Notes: generated by a model from the letters alone, not told the origin. A DNA stretch of 64,000 nucleotides from Chelonoidis abingdonii (GCF_003597395.2 NC_133769.1:172978037-173042036); one strand, 5' to 3'. Counted from the first letter of the stretch, positions 11,597-23,157 are shown. Translations and numbers: made by a program.

Positions 11597-11945
11597 GTAA
11601 GTTGAATTATCATTTTCTAGTAAATTGTCTTACAGAACTCTATTATATTCCTCTTTCCTGCTCCCTAGCTTAACATCATGTTACAGTGTAAAGTTTCCAC
11701 ATAATATTTACACTTACAAACTTCAGTGCACACATACAGACACACCCTTTCCTCTCTCATCTTCTTCTTTCACAGATGATGATCTCAATCTATAATGTAA
11801 GATAAAATAAAACATATGTCACCTGAATTGCTTCAGATCTTGAAAACAAACCATGGTGTCTGTCCCACATATTTTTATAAGTATTTACATGTTATTACAC
11901 TCAGTATCTCAGGCCTAACTGATTTATGAGCTTGTCTCATTTTGA

Positions 11946-13825
11946 ATATCAGAGGGATAGCCGTGTTAGTCTGGATCTGTAAAAGCAGCAAAGAATCCTG
12001 TAGCACCTTATATACTAACAGATGTTTTGGAGCATTAGCTTTTGTGGGTGAATACCCACTTCATCAGATGCATGTAGTGGAAATTTCCAGGGGCAGGTGT
12101 ATTCAGTCAGGGTGGATGCGGCCCTCTTCTAGCAGCTGAGGTGTGAAAACCAAGGGAGGAGAAACTGCTTTTGTAGTTGGCAAGCTATTCACAGGCTTTG
12201 TTTAATCTTTGAGCTTGATTGGGCTGTCAATTTGCAGATGAACTGAAGCTCAGCAGTTTCTCTTTGAAGTCTGTCCTGAATTTTTTTTGCTGCAGGATGG
12301 CCACCTTAAGGTCTGCTATAGTGTGGTCAGGGAGAGGTGAAGTGTTCTCCTACAGTTTTTGTATATTGCCATTCCTAATATCTGATTTGTGTCATTTATC
12401 CTTTTCCATAGAGGACTGTCCGTTTGGCCGATGTACATAGCAGAGGGACATTGCTGCATATGATGGCGTTATACTACATTGGGACGTGCAGGTGAATGAA
12501 CAGTGTTGATGGTGTGGCTGATCTGGTTAGTTTGTGATGGTGTCGCCGGTGTAGATTGTTGGGCAGAGTTGGCATCAAGGTTTGTTGCAATGGATGGTTC
12601 CTGAGCTAGAGTTACTATGGTCGAGTTGCAGTACTAGTGAGAATGTTTCAGGTTTGGCAGGTTGTCATGTGAGCGAGGACTGCCTGCCACCAGTGCCTTG
12701 TGAAACTGTGGTCCATTGTCCAGATGGGTCTGTGGACCCTTGTGATCGCTGGAGGGGTTTTGAAGCTGGGGACTGTATTGATGGCCAGTGGAGTTCTGTT
12801 GAGTTCTTTCTGGATTTGTCTTGCGGATTAGGAGGCTTCTGGGTCACACGTCGTCTGCTCTGTTGATCTTTCCTTATGTTCCTACAGTCTGGCCGAGTAT
12901 GTGTATGTTTGAGAACTGTCTTTGGAGAAGGTTTTTGGGTGAGGTGTTTGGCTCATCGTCATGAGGGGGTTTATCAGAGCAGCATGCGTTGTACTCAGTT
13001 CGTTGCGGTTGTAGTACAATTGGTATTGTCGTGATGTGGTCCCGAAGGATGTAAGCTGGTAGGCATGACGGTAGTGGTCCGTGTCGTCAGTAGGTTTTCG
13101 TAATAGGATGGTCGTCTATGTGACCATCACTTATTTGCACGTTGGTGTCTAGGGAAAGTGGACCCTGCCTTTGTAGATTGCTCCAGGCTGAGAGCTGATT
13201 GTGGTGGTGGTAAGCTGTCTGAAACTCGTGTAGGAATTTTTCCAGAGTTCTCTTCTTCCATGAAGTCCAGATGATTGAGGATGTTCATCAATGTAGCGTA
13301 GGTCGAGAAGGGCATTGATTGGAACGAGAGTGAGGAAGCGATTGTTCCAGGTCAGCCATAAAAATATTGGCATATTGTGGGGCCATGCGGGTGCCCATAG
13401 CGGTGCCACTGATCTGGAGATATATATTGTCATCAAACTTGAAATACTTGTGTGTGAGGATAAAGGCACAGAGTTCAGCAGCCAGTTGTGCTGTGGAATC
13501 ATCAGGGATACTGTTCCTGACAGCTTGTATTCCATCTGTGTGTGGGATGTTTGTGTAGATAGCCTCTACATCCATTGTGGCTAGGATGGTGTTTTCTGGA
13601 TGGTCACCAATGCACTGTAGTTTCCTTAGGAAATCAGTGGTGTCACGGAGATAGCTGGGAGTGCTGGTGGCATAGGGTCTGAGTAGAGAGTCCACATATC
13701 CAGACAGTCCTTCAGTGAGAGTCCCAATGCCTGAGATGATGGGGTGTCCAGGGTTTCCGGGTCTGTGGATCTTGGGTAGTAGATAGAATAACCCTGGTCG
13801 GGGCTCTAAGGGTATGTTGATTTGT
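11946..13825 (-). mobile_element. Penelope-like retroelement with RT and GIY-YIG remnants, 5'-truncated
   Basis: On the minus strand, 13288-13695 encodes reverse transcriptase with the Penelope-like blocks MDVEAIYTNIPH and ISGTAMGTRMAPQYANIF. The next block (about 13290-13310) reads RYIDE where the catalytic YIDD is expected and then shifts frame. Further on (about 12280-12440) the minus strand encodes YIGQTDSPLWKRIND, a worn GIY-YIG endonuclease motif. Several stops and frameshifts make it inactive. It is flanked by a 15-bp target duplication, CTTGTCTCATTTTGA (11931-11945 and 13826-13840), and unit B is empty at this site (about 41590). Confidence 0.9.
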
Positions 13826-13840
13826 CTTGTCTCATTTTGA

Positions 13841-15764
13841 AAAATGATTTAGGTATTTAAAAGCCAATATTCCATTAACAGTCAATGGGTTTAGGCTTCT
13901 GGGTGCCTTTTTAATGAGACTTAGGCCAGGTCTACACAACAGACCTATACCCACACCCGTGAGCAACCAGGATGTCAATATAAACTTTAGTCAGCTTGGG
14001 ATCTTTCTTTTGCGATCTGTCTCCCCTCCCACATCTTAGCCTGTTATAGTCATTGTCACTTATCTCCTCCTTTCTAAATAGATATTAAATTATTTTGGTG
14101 CAGGGACCATATTTCTGTAAAATTTCTAGCACACTGTTGGGCACTGTATAAATATTCAATATTTACATCACAGACCAACGGGTAGCAGCACACCCTGCAC
14201 TCCTGCAGAGAAAAAGAATTTGAACCAAGCTGGAGGAGACAGACACCAGCACCAGTCAACACCTAAGAGCCACCAGAGTGTTTCCTATCTAAATAAGGTA
14301 ACAGACAATCATATACAGACAATTCACATTCATGTCTTTTATGAGTCAAACAACATAGCAGTGCCTAATGCTAGGGAGCTGAGGTCTGCCACACAGTGCT
14401 TAATTTATGCCAGAGCTGAGCACCGACACCTCCAGGCTCGGCATTTCACAGCCCAAGTACCTCTGGTGTTGCCACATCAGTTATGAAAGTAAAAAAATTG
14501 CTTGCGCCCCAGCACCTCTTCCATTACAAATTAAGCACTGCTGACACAGCTACAATACAGACATTGGATGTCCTCCTTAAAAGAGACACTAAGGCCTGGT
14601 CTACACTGGGGGTGGAGATCTACCTAAGAACTCACTGAGCATCTCCAGCAACAATACGGAAGAGGGAAGGCAGGATAGTGATGAGATCTGAGTGTGAAAA
14701 TTAACAGGAATAGAAGCCTTTCTTTTAAAGACAATGGAAGTTCTGACTGTGTCATAAAGGGGTTGAACAGTGCAAAATCTTAATGTGCCTCTGGCTTGGC
14801 TTTGCACTTCATTTTTATCCAGTGCTTAATTTGCAATGAAAGAGGTGCCAGAGCTCAAGCAAATTTCTTTCATAACTGATGTGGCAAACCCACAGGTGCT
14901 GAGGCTCTGAAGTGATAAGGCATGAGGTGCTGGGGTTTGGCCCTGGCACAAATTAAGCACCTGCCTTAATAATCATTTACCCATAGCTCTCAAAGTGCTA
15001 TATATAGGTGAGTAAACATTGCCTCTATTTTACACTTGGGACTACTGAGGCAGAGGGACATTAAATGCCTTGCTCAGAGTCAGCTGGCGAGGTGACGGCT
15101 TTGCTGGCAGTAGAAGTCTGAGTTCTACTGACTTCTATTCTTGTGCAGTAGTTAGTGAGTCTTCTTGCCTCTCACCGCAATATCTAGTACATCATCTACT
15201 GGAAATTGCATTCCAGCAACCCCAGAATCATGGGTCTGTCTCAATTTACTATAAAAGAGGGATAAGTGAGGGTTCAGGGTTTGTTTTTCAGGAAATTGTG
15301 TGCAAGGAAGGGGCACAGGTTAAGGGGGAGAGAGATAGCAGAGACAGGATGAAGCCCCATTCTCAGTAACTCTGCATCTGTATTTCTATCAGACATAGAG
15401 AGTGGGAGAAGGTGGCTTCAAGTAATTTTTCATTTCCTACATTTTGGGAAACATGGAGTCTATCCTGGAAGTCAGTGACTAGATGTAGTACAGTGAGCTC
15501 TGGTTACATTTCCTCCCACTCTGGCCAGCCCTATCATGGAAACTTGCTGGGAGTATTCTCAGGATGCTCCCTGTATGCTGCCATGGGGGACACATTATTA
15601 TCCCTCTTTGGAAGTATGGAAAACTGAGGTAGGGTGCATTGAATTGACTTGCTCATGGTCTCAGAGTGAGTCAGTGGCAGTGCAGGTGATAGAGGCCTGG
15701 TCCCACTACTCCTAGTTCATTGGCCCATGTTGCTCCTATGCTGAGTAGGAGGAGGGAGGTATAT
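13841..15764. other. Intron 4 of copy A with Harbinger-type and SINE fragments
   Basis: It matches unit B 41600-45790, minus the B-specific insertions. A Harbinger-type end 'ttaggccaggtctacac' at about 13922 is shared with B (about 41669). Another short remnant lies at about 14589-14630. MIR-like SINE cores lie at about 15000-15130 and 15590-15720, and both are shared with B. The segment matching B 43400-44320 is missing, including a candidate alternative exon. Confidence 0.55.
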
Positions 15765-16316
15765 CACCTCTGTATTTAGCACTGGTGCAACCCCTGCTGA
15801 AATAGTATGTCCAGTTCTGGGTGTCCTCAGTTGAAGAAGGATGTTGAAAAATTAGTGAGGATTCAGAGAAGAGCCACAAGAACGATTAAAGGATTGGAAA
15901 ACATGGGCTACAGTGATAAATTCGAGGAATTCAATCTATTTAGCTTAACAAAGGGAAAGGTAAAGAGTGACGTGATCACAATCCAAGTCCCTACATGGGG
16001 AACAAATATTTGATAATGGAATATTCAGTCTAGCAGAGAAAGTTGTAACAAGATCCAGTGGCTGAAAGTTGAAGCTAAACCAATTCTGGCTGGAAATAAA
16101 ATGGGCATTTTTCACAGAGAGAATAAATAACCAATGGAACAATTTACCAAGGAATGTGATGGAAACTCCTTCACTGGCAATCTTCAAATCAAGATGAGAT
16201 GTTTTTCTAAAAGATATGATCCAGGAATTACTTTGGGGGAATTCTATGGCCTGTGTTCTGCAGGAGGTGAGATTAGCTGATCACAGTGGTTCCTTCTGGC
16301 CTTGGAATCTATGAAT
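15765..16316 (+). mobile_element. CR1 LINE 3' end in unit A
   Basis: The + strand encodes the end of a CR1 reverse transcriptase (QLKKDVEKLVRIQRRATR, then IKGLENM and FNLFSLTKGK). The typical CR1 3' untranslated tail follows, ending near 'ccttctggccttggaatcta'. Frames are interrupted. The same fragment lies in unit B (45795-46346), so it predates the duplication. Confidence 0.85.
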
Positions 16317-16829
16317 CAGTAGCCAGGAAATCGGTTGTTTGAGGAGCAGTGATTCCTGATAGAATTTTCTGACACTTGAAGCAAGAATGCCTCATATTTA
16401 GCTTTAAGAAGGGTCTGAGCTGGGAAAGGTACCGGGGGATAGCAGCGAAGGAGATGGGATTGAAAACAGTGACAGCAGTTTAGATTCTCAAAAATGCGCA
16501 CAACAGATGCTTTCTCCCCAAAACTGTCTGTGTCTGCCCTTTTGGTCCACATGGAAGTGAACGGAGGAATAATCTCATTATTAGGCATCCAGTCAGCAGT
16601 TATAAAACTTTCTCTCATTTTTAGCACCACCAGCCTACTGATTTCGTTAATCTGACTTGTCTATACCCATGCCTTTTTTATACGTAAGTTCTGATTTCTG
16701 GTTACTGGCTTCTAGAGTTTATTCAAGTTGATCCTATTGCTAGTGTTTTTCCCCCATTGCTTTTCCCTCTTCTGATAATTTAACCTTTTACCTTAGAGTT
16801 CACATAACTGTATTACTTGTTCTTACCAG

Positions 16830-17017
16830 CAACAACCTCCGGAAGTTCTCAGCGCAAGAGAAAACTGTTTTTCAAACTCAAAGAGAGTCAAAGTGATACA
16901 AGGGTACCCAGGTTATTGTTTTCAGAAGGAAAAACAAAAACGAGCGATGGCAATACTGAAATCATTCATTTAGTCGTTTGAAGGGTTGAAGATTGAAGAC
17001 TCCGTTTTACAAATTAG
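16830..17017 (+). pseudogene. Cytoplasmic/last exon remnant of CD200-like copy A
   Basis: The acceptor TTCTTACCAG and the body ('ttctcagcgcaagagaa', 'ttcaaactcaaagagagtca', 'gactccgtttt') match the copy B last exon at 46854-47039. Several single-base indels break every frame that B keeps open. The block is indel-rich overall, so some of the damage may be sequencing noise. Confidence 0.7.
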
Positions 17018-17254
17018 ACAGAAGGTACTTCCTGTGCAAATGAAAAAAAGCCGTAGAAACCGAGTGGTCACTAACTCAACATTCAAACCAGCCCCAAGAA
17101 AACTTAGAAACTTCAATCAACTTACAAAAAGTGTTTTTTTCGTTCTGCTGACAGTAGGTTCATCTTAATTGCCTCTGTTTAGGGGTATTAGCGCAACTCC
17201 ACTTATTTTTGTATCTCTGTAATGATACTTATTCCCCCTCACTATCATTTTCCA

Positions 17255-17390
17255 TTCTGTGGCATCTGATGAAGTGAGCTGTAGCCCATGAAGCTTCTGC
17301 TCAGAATAGATTGTTATGCCTATAGGTCCACAAGTACTTCCTGGCTTTATGGGCTGATACAGAGTAACACGGCGCTACTCTTAAACCGGT
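17255..17390 (+). repeat. Penelope-like element 3' tail fragment
   Basis: It contains 'catctgatgaagtgagctgt', 'agcccatgaagctt' and 'acagagtaacacggcg', the hallmark 3' tail also seen at 11946-12085 (minus strand) and 29950-30062. I see no counterpart in unit B at this position. Several indels may be sequence noise. Confidence 0.6.
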
Positions 17391-17559
17391 TCACATGCCT
17401 TTCTCTCTTGCCATCCCCCCTAAGGTATAGAAGCAGCTAGAGCTGTGTGAATAGATAAGATTTTCTGGTGCTGGCAATTTCCAAAAATTGGAAAAAAAAA
17501 CAACAATTATTTGGGTTCGAATGGAACTGGGAGGCCAAGATCAAACCAGTATCCTTAGA

Positions 17560-18350
17560 TGCTATAGACAAATGTGAGAGTTGGTAATAGCAGAAAGAAC
17601 TGGAAGTGGCTATAAGAAAATAGCTATGAACTTCGTTGATCACTGAAAGGTGGGATAATACACATGACTTGGTGTTGGTGTGGATAGGGTATAGCTCGCA
17701 GCAGACGACGGGAAAAGGCCTTTATATCAAAAATGTACACTCTTTGGACTGAGGTGGGAGATGGACATAGGAGACGGAGTGTTGAGCAGTCTCTGGTTAG
17801 GATAAAAGGGGTGAAAAACAGGGTGATGTGGTTGCTTCAGGAATCTTACAGGCCACCCAAGCTGAGGTGTAAGGGGATAGAAGGCTTTTTTTAAACAACT
17901 GACAAAATCATCCAAAGCCCAAGAATTGGTGGTGATGGGGGACTTCAGCTATCCAGATATATGTAGGGAAAATAACACTGCAGAGCACAGACTATCCAGT
18001 AAGTTCTTGGACTGCATTGCAGACAACTTTTTATTTCAGAAGGTTGAAAAAGCTACTAGGAGGGAAGCTGTTCTAGACTTGATTTTAACAAATAGGGAGG
18101 AACTCATTGAGAATTTGAAAGTAGAAGGCAGCTGGTTGAAAGTGATCATGAAATCATAGAGTTTGCAATTCTAAGGAAGGGTAGAAGGGAGTACAGCAAA
18201 ATAGAGACAATGGATTTCAGGAAGGCAGATTTTGGTAAGCTCAGAGAGCTGATAGGTAAGGTCCCATTGGAATCAAAACTGAGGGGAAAAACAACTGAGG
18301 AGAGTTGGCAGTTTTTCAAAGGGACACTATTAAGGGTCTAAAAGCAAGCT
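17560..18350 (+). mobile_element. CR1 LINE endonuclease fragment, + strand
   Basis: The frame at 17926-18159 gives [12 protein letters not shown], then [12 protein letters not shown] and [18 protein letters not shown], the C-terminal half of the CR1 AP-type endonuclease. Upstream sequence from about 17660 carries the middle of the endonuclease in broken frames. It stops at about 18350, where minus-strand CR1 sequence begins. Unit B has ordinary sequence here. Confidence 0.8.
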
Positions 18351-19110
18351 ATTCCGATTGATAGGAAAGAGAGTTGCTCAAACTTCTAAACCTAATCCAG
18401 AGAGACTCAGGTTTTTCTGCAGTTTCATACAGGAGCTCTGAGCAGTCACACTGCTCTCTTACATGCAATGCAACTCCCCTACCTTTTCTGCCCTGCCTGT
18501 CCTTCCTGAACAGTTTATATCCATCCATTACAGTACTCCAGTCATGTGAGTTATCCCAGCAAGTCTTTGTTATTCCAGTCAGATGATAGTTCCTTGACTG
18601 TGCCAGGACTTCCAGCTCTCCCTGCTTGTTTCCCAGGCTTCTTGCATTTGTGTATAGGCCCATAAGATAACTCGCTGATCATCCAGCTTTCTCAGTATAA
18701 GACAAGAGTCCTTTCCTGCTCATGCTTCCTCCTAATATCCCATTTCCCCACTTACCTCAGGGCTTTGGTCTTCTTCCCCCGGTGAACCTAGTTTAAAGCC
18801 CTCCTCACTAGGTTAGCCAGCCTGCTTGCGAAGATGCTCTTCCTTCTCTTCGTTAGGCGGAGCCCATCTCTGCCTAGCACTCCTCCTTCTTGGAACGCCA
18901 TCCCGTGGTCTAAGAATTCAAAGCCTTCTCTCCGACAACACCTGCATAGCCATTCATTGACTTCCACAATTCGACAATCCCTACTCAGGCCTTTTCCCTG
19001 CACAAGGAGGACAGATGAGAACACCACTTGCGCCTCAAACTCCTTTATCCTTCTTCCCAGACCCACATTGTCTGAAGTGATCCGCTCAAGGTCATTCTTG
19101 GCAGTATCAT
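18349..19110 (-). mobile_element. CR1 LINE ORF1 end and endonuclease start, - strand
   Basis: On the minus strand, 19066-18788 encodes the end of CR1 ORF1 (GKGLSRDCRIVEVNEWL, then FEFLDHGMAFQE, then LANLVRRALN; a SGNH/esterase-like C-terminus). After a short spacer, 18663-18349 encodes the start of ORF2 endonuclease (GLYTNARSLGNKQGELEVL, TGITKTCWDNSHDWS). It meets the + strand CR1 fragment tail to tail near 18350, so the endonuclease appears cut and inverted. Confidence 0.8.
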
Positions 19111-19340
19111 TGGTGCCTAAATGGAGAAGCAGGAAGGGTTCAGCTGCTGTGGCCGATTAAGAGGAAAGAAAAAGACGTAGCCACTGTTAGATGAGTGGAG
19201 AGGAATGCAGAGAAGAGTTCATTTGGAGCAAATAGCGAGAGTTCTAAAATCAAAGAGGACAATTTTGACCTGGAAATCTAGGTAGATTAGACTAACATTG
19301 GATAGAAAAGCAGAGATGCCATTTTAGTATTTAGCTTCCT

Positions 19341-20300
19341 CCATTTAGAGCCCCTTGTGGACCTGGTGTTGGGAGAATTTTGTCTAACAATGGTGAAATA
19401 CAAATGGTGCTGGGTTTGGATGTGTGAAACTGATGTCTAGCTGTGTTTGTAACATCTCAGACTGCCACATGACTCACATTACATGCAACTGGCCATGTTT
19501 TATACAAAGAACAATAGCACAAAATAACTTTTTTTTAATTTTAATTTTGTTTTTTGTTTGAATAAATGAGCCAATAAGTGTAGCTGTATATAGAATGCAG
19601 GAGGTATTTATCTGAGACTGTTAAATTATAGTTGTGTGGATCTGCACAATAAAACGCAAGTTTTGTATTTTCTGACATCTTTGTATTATGCATATTGTTT
19701 GTCGTTGCTTCTAATGCCTCGAGCCCCAAGGCTGTTTCTTCGAGGTGTGGGGGGCAGTGCTGGATTTTATGATGCTGGGAGTCTTGAATGATCTGCAGGA
19801 GGGAATAGATAAAGCATGAATTGACTTTGCAGTGCACTCTCCTCTGAGAGGTGCTGTAAATACAGTGATAGAGAGAGAGAGAGAACGCTGAGAGGAGCCA
19901 GCAAAGCAGCAACCACTAGTGACCCCTATAATAAGCTTCTGTAAGACATGGGGACTTGAACCTAAAAGTCCTTGGAGATAAACCCAGAGGCTGCAGCAGG
20001 GCCAGTAGCCACCCTAAGGGACTGGAGCCAGGAGCAGGCCTTAAGCCACGAACCATCAGTAACGGGAAATCTGTTAACTGGCACTTACAGGATCTTGGGG
20101 CTTTTCCTAGAAAGAGAAAATATAAGAGGAAGGGGAACCTTGTGTTCTCCTCCCCTCATCTCTTCTCCATTCTGTGCAGTTAACTTCTCTTTTCTCCGCA
20201 GTATCTTGTTCTGACCACAGTTGGTTTCTCCATGTGCCCTGACTCCCTTGCATCACAGTTGCAGGAAGGAGTTTGGAGAAGGGCATTGAGGATTGGCGAT
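19341..20300. other. Inter-unit sequence, nothing recognised
   Basis: Past the end of the A/B homology. The minus-strand ORF at 19541-19912 and the + ORFs near 19956-20214 have no features of a known protein. There is a short GA repeat at about 19870. Confidence 0.4.
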
Positions 20301-21190
20301 AAAAGGATATTTAGCCCACCAGACAGAGGAGGCCATTCACCCAGTGTTCACTATGGGGATAGGAAAAAGGAGGGGCGGGCACTGAAGAGTGGGGAAGGAA
20401 CAAAGTATGGCTGGGCCTTGAAGCAAGGGAACATGGGAAAAGAAAGTGCTGGTGCTTGAAGCTAGCCAGCATGTCAGCAGAGCAAGTGTGGACAGAGGAG
20501 GGAAGTCAAGACAGGAGAGGATGTAAAGAGAACATCCGCAGCAGCAGCTGCAGAGGCTGTGTGTGGTGGTAGTGGGGGGTTATGAATGGGGGAGGGAGAG
20601 GAAGGAGGAGCTCAGGAGGCAGAGTTTGAAGGGTGTCAGTTGTGGTGGTTGTGAGTAGCAGAAGGGAAAAGCTTAGAGAGCAGCTGGGTGTGTAGGAAGG
20701 GTTGAGATCCCCTTCTGGGCATGGAGCATCTTGAACAAGAGTACAGGGGAGTAAGATCAGTATGGGGCAGCAGGTTTCTGGGAGGCAGATGGAAAGCGGG
20801 AGGTGGAAAAGCTGGGGCTGAGAGGGTGCTTGTGGCATGAGGAAGATTGCTAGGTTGGCGAGGCGGGGCGGGGGGGGGGTGGAGCAGGGAGGTTGGAGCT
20901 CCAGGGACTTTGTGAACACTGAGCACATCTTCTGAGCAAAGGAGAAAGCTGTCAGTTGGGTCTATGGGTTGTTGCACTGGTGGGAGGGGCTAAGTACAAT
21001 GCTGTGTGGACTGTCAATTTGCTCTGGTAAAAAACAACAACCAGTGCATTAATTAATGATTTTGGGCCACATTCCTTTCCATCCTTAATGATCCCCAGTG
21101 TTCTCATAAAGCCTAAAATTACAACTATTGCAAAGCAGAATTTAAGTGGAGGACGAGCAGAGTAAGGGGACAGATAAGGTACATGAGTGG
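20300..21190 (+). repeat. Decayed upstream flank of a CD200-like unit (copy D, part 1)
   Basis: Patchy homology to the upstream flanks of A, B and C in the same order: the G-rich 'gggaaaagcttagagagcag' block (compare 26860), then 'aggagaaagctgtcagttgg' (compare 55100), then 'caatttgctctgg', 'ttaattaatgatt' and 'attacaactattgcaaa' (compare 1966-2080 and 56540-56665). No signal exon follows. The minus-strand ORFs at 20506-20977 are low-complexity Pro/Leu frames, not a gene. Confidence 0.55.
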
Positions 21191-21307
21191 GTGAATACAG
21201 GGTACAGGCAACATTTATTATCCACTGTTCAAATCAACTAGCACTGATCAAAATTTTTCAGAGTAAATTTTCTTTCTTGCCAAAAAAAAAAAATCTTGAA
21301 GTTAACT

Positions 21308-21890
21308 CGGGGGTTCTCAAACTGGGGGCTGGGACCCCTTATGGGGTCGTGAGGTTATTACATGGAGGTCGCAAGCTGTCAGCCTCCACCCCGCTTTACC
21401 TCCAGCACTTATAATGGTGTTAAATATATAAAAAAGTGTTTTTAATTTATATGGATAGGTCGTACTCAGAGGCTTGTTGTGTGAAAGGGGTCACCAGTAC
21501 AAAAGTCTGAGAACCCCTGCCCTAAACCAATCAGCTCTTCCCTACACATTCTCAATGTGATTTGCTCCTCAGGTTGCACAGGCTGATGCAAACATTTACT
21601 TACCTAATGCTCAAAGTGATACAGCACTGGGAGAGTCTGTGGATCCCCCTCTTAATGCAAAATCTTATGCCAGTGTTTCTCAAACTGGGGCTCTTGACCC
21701 CTTGGTGGGGTCACAGGGCTATTATGGGGGGATGTGAGCTGTCAGCCTCAACCCTAAACCCAGCTTTGCCTCCAGCATTTATAATGGTGTGAAATATATT
21801 AAAAAGATGTTTTTAATTTATATGGAGAGGTCGTACTCAGAGGCTTGCTATGTGAAAGGGGTCACCAGTAGAAAAGTTTGAGAACCACTG
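21308..21890. mobile_element. Composite of two hAT MITEs enclosing a CD200-locus fragment
   Basis: Two same-orientation copies of the hAT MITE (21308-21519 and 21671-21890) enclose 151 bp (21520-21670). That 151 bp is the reverse complement of unit A 1728-1879. The right MITE together with the fragment reproduces the A arrangement, including the inner TCTTATGC duplication. The outer ends are bracketed by near-identical 8-mers, AGTTAACT (21300-21307) and GGTTAACT (21891-21898). This suggests the whole cassette moved as one unit. Confidence 0.8.
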
Positions 21891-22097
21891 GGTTAACTGA
21901 TGCATTTTGTGAACTCATGTCAAATTTACCAAATCTGGGATTGGAAAAGAAAAGTGAAAAAAAAATTGAAACATTTCATTTTGACATTTTTCTAAATGAC
22001 ACATTTTGATTTGTCTTTCTCAAAATTTTACTTTAATTTTTGAAAAACCTTTGAAACAAAATGTTTTGTTCAACTCAAAAGAATTCCCCACACACCC

Positions 22098-22180
22098 TTT
22101 TTTTTTTTTTTTTTTTTTTTTTTGTGGGACGTATTTTTATTTTTCCGGTTATGCGGTTGACCCTTTTTTTTTTTTTTTGA
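22098..22180. repeat. Poly-T low-complexity tracts
   Basis: Two long T runs (about 22098-22122 and 22164-22178) separated by a short unique segment. They could be the oligo-A ends of retroelements on the minus strand, but no body is recognisable. Confidence 0.6.
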
Positions 22181-22199
22181 TTTTTGCTGCTTTCTGGTC

Positions 22200-22956
22200 A
22201 CTATATTGCGGACCTTGATCTGAGCTGTAATTGATTAACTGTAATATTTCCAAATGAGTTTTGGTTTATAGAACCAGTCCCCTGCAACATTAGCACCCAA
22301 ATTTTGCAACTTTTTGTGTGCATGAGAGCTAGAAAGTAAACTGCTACGAAGATGATACAGTTCCAACGCTATTTTTTGTGAGTTGAAGGTAAGTGACACG
22401 CAAAAAGCAAACTACCATACATGGTGAAAGCTGAATTTTCAAAATCCTTCCATTGTATAATCCGCATAACGTTTTACACAGCCACAGTGGGCTGGGTTAG
22501 CTGGCTCGACACTCCGGCTGCCAGGGCTAAAAATGGCTATGGGATGTTCTGTCCTCAATGGAGCGCCTAGCTCTTGGTTCGCTCCACCCTCAGGGTTGAG
22601 GAGCTCTGGTCTAGCCTGGACCAAACTCGTACACAGCAATTTTCATCACGCAGCCAAGCCGAGTTCAGCTGAGCCAGGCCACGAGCTGATTTTGTTTTGT
22701 TCTCTCACATGTAGACATACCCTAGGTGCGCCCCTTTAAAAGGAAGTGTCTTTGAAAATTGATTTTTTTTAACAGGGTCCCTCAATGACTTAAAATCCAG
22801 TCTCATGGGGATGAGGGAAGAGGCAGTGTGTTGTCCAGGCATTCCTGTGGTTTCCAACAGTTGCTGATCTGACCAGGCAAGATGTAAGGCAGTGTGATTC
22901 TCAGACCACAGCGGACAGCTTCAGCCTGGATTAATCAGTCTTTCCTGAACGGGCAG
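22200..22956. other. Inter-unit sequence with a Harbinger-like end
   Basis: Mostly unrecognised. 'cacatgtagacataccctag' at about 22707-22726 resembles the 3' terminus of the PIF/Harbinger elements in this window, suggesting that 22430-22726 is an old non-autonomous copy. I could not place its 5' end. Confidence 0.4.
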
Positions 22957-23157
22957 GGCTGGCTCGGGTTTTGTCGCCCTAAACAGCCAAAAAAAAAAAA
23001 AAAAGCCGTGATCATGACCTGCAGCAATTCAGCTGAAGGTCCTTCGCTCCCAGCAGGAGTGGGGGACCTGCCGCCAAATACCTGAAAGTGCTGCCCCGCT
23101 TCGGAGTTGCCGCCCGAAGCACCTGCTTGATAAGCTGGTGCCTGGAGCCGGCCCTGA
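22957..23157. mobile_element. hAT-like MITE
   Basis: The ends CAGGGCTGGCTCGGG and GGAGCCGGCCCTG form a terminal inverted repeat around a GC-rich body with an internal poly-A run. The flanks 'tgaacggg' and 'aacagggg' are only a loose target-duplication match, so the exact ends are uncertain. Confidence 0.6.

Larger units (their letters stand above)
16317..17560. other. Indel-rich stretch at the 3' end of copy A
   Basis: This part aligns to B 46347-47460, but small insertions and deletions occur every 10-20 bases, far more than in the CR1 fragment just upstream (15765-16316), which is nearly indel-free. It covers the last exon and its flanks. The sudden change suggests low-quality consensus sequence here, so lesions in this block should be trusted less. 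Confidence 0.55.
200..19340 (+). repeat. Unit A of a CD200-like segmental duplication
   Basis: This block aligns nearly continuously with unit B (about 25920-48145): both upstream flanks, the signal, C2, transmembrane and last exons, the introns and several old repeats correspond in order. The left edge is near the shared 'ctcagttctc' context at about 205 and 25925. The right edge is near 19340 and 48145, after the shared 'agaaaagcagagat' stretch. A and B differ mainly by insertions (hAT, Harbinger and Penelope in A; LTRs, hATs and a CpG-rich insert in B) and by loss of the V exon in A. Boundaries were placed by eye. Confidence 0.85.

Noticed and set aside
20506..20977. Pro/Leu-rich minus-strand ORFs of 113 and 140 residues
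   Set aside because: Opposite strand of purine-rich unit D flank; low-complexity composition, and the same type of frame appears opposite the A and B flanks (749-1222, 26744-26926).
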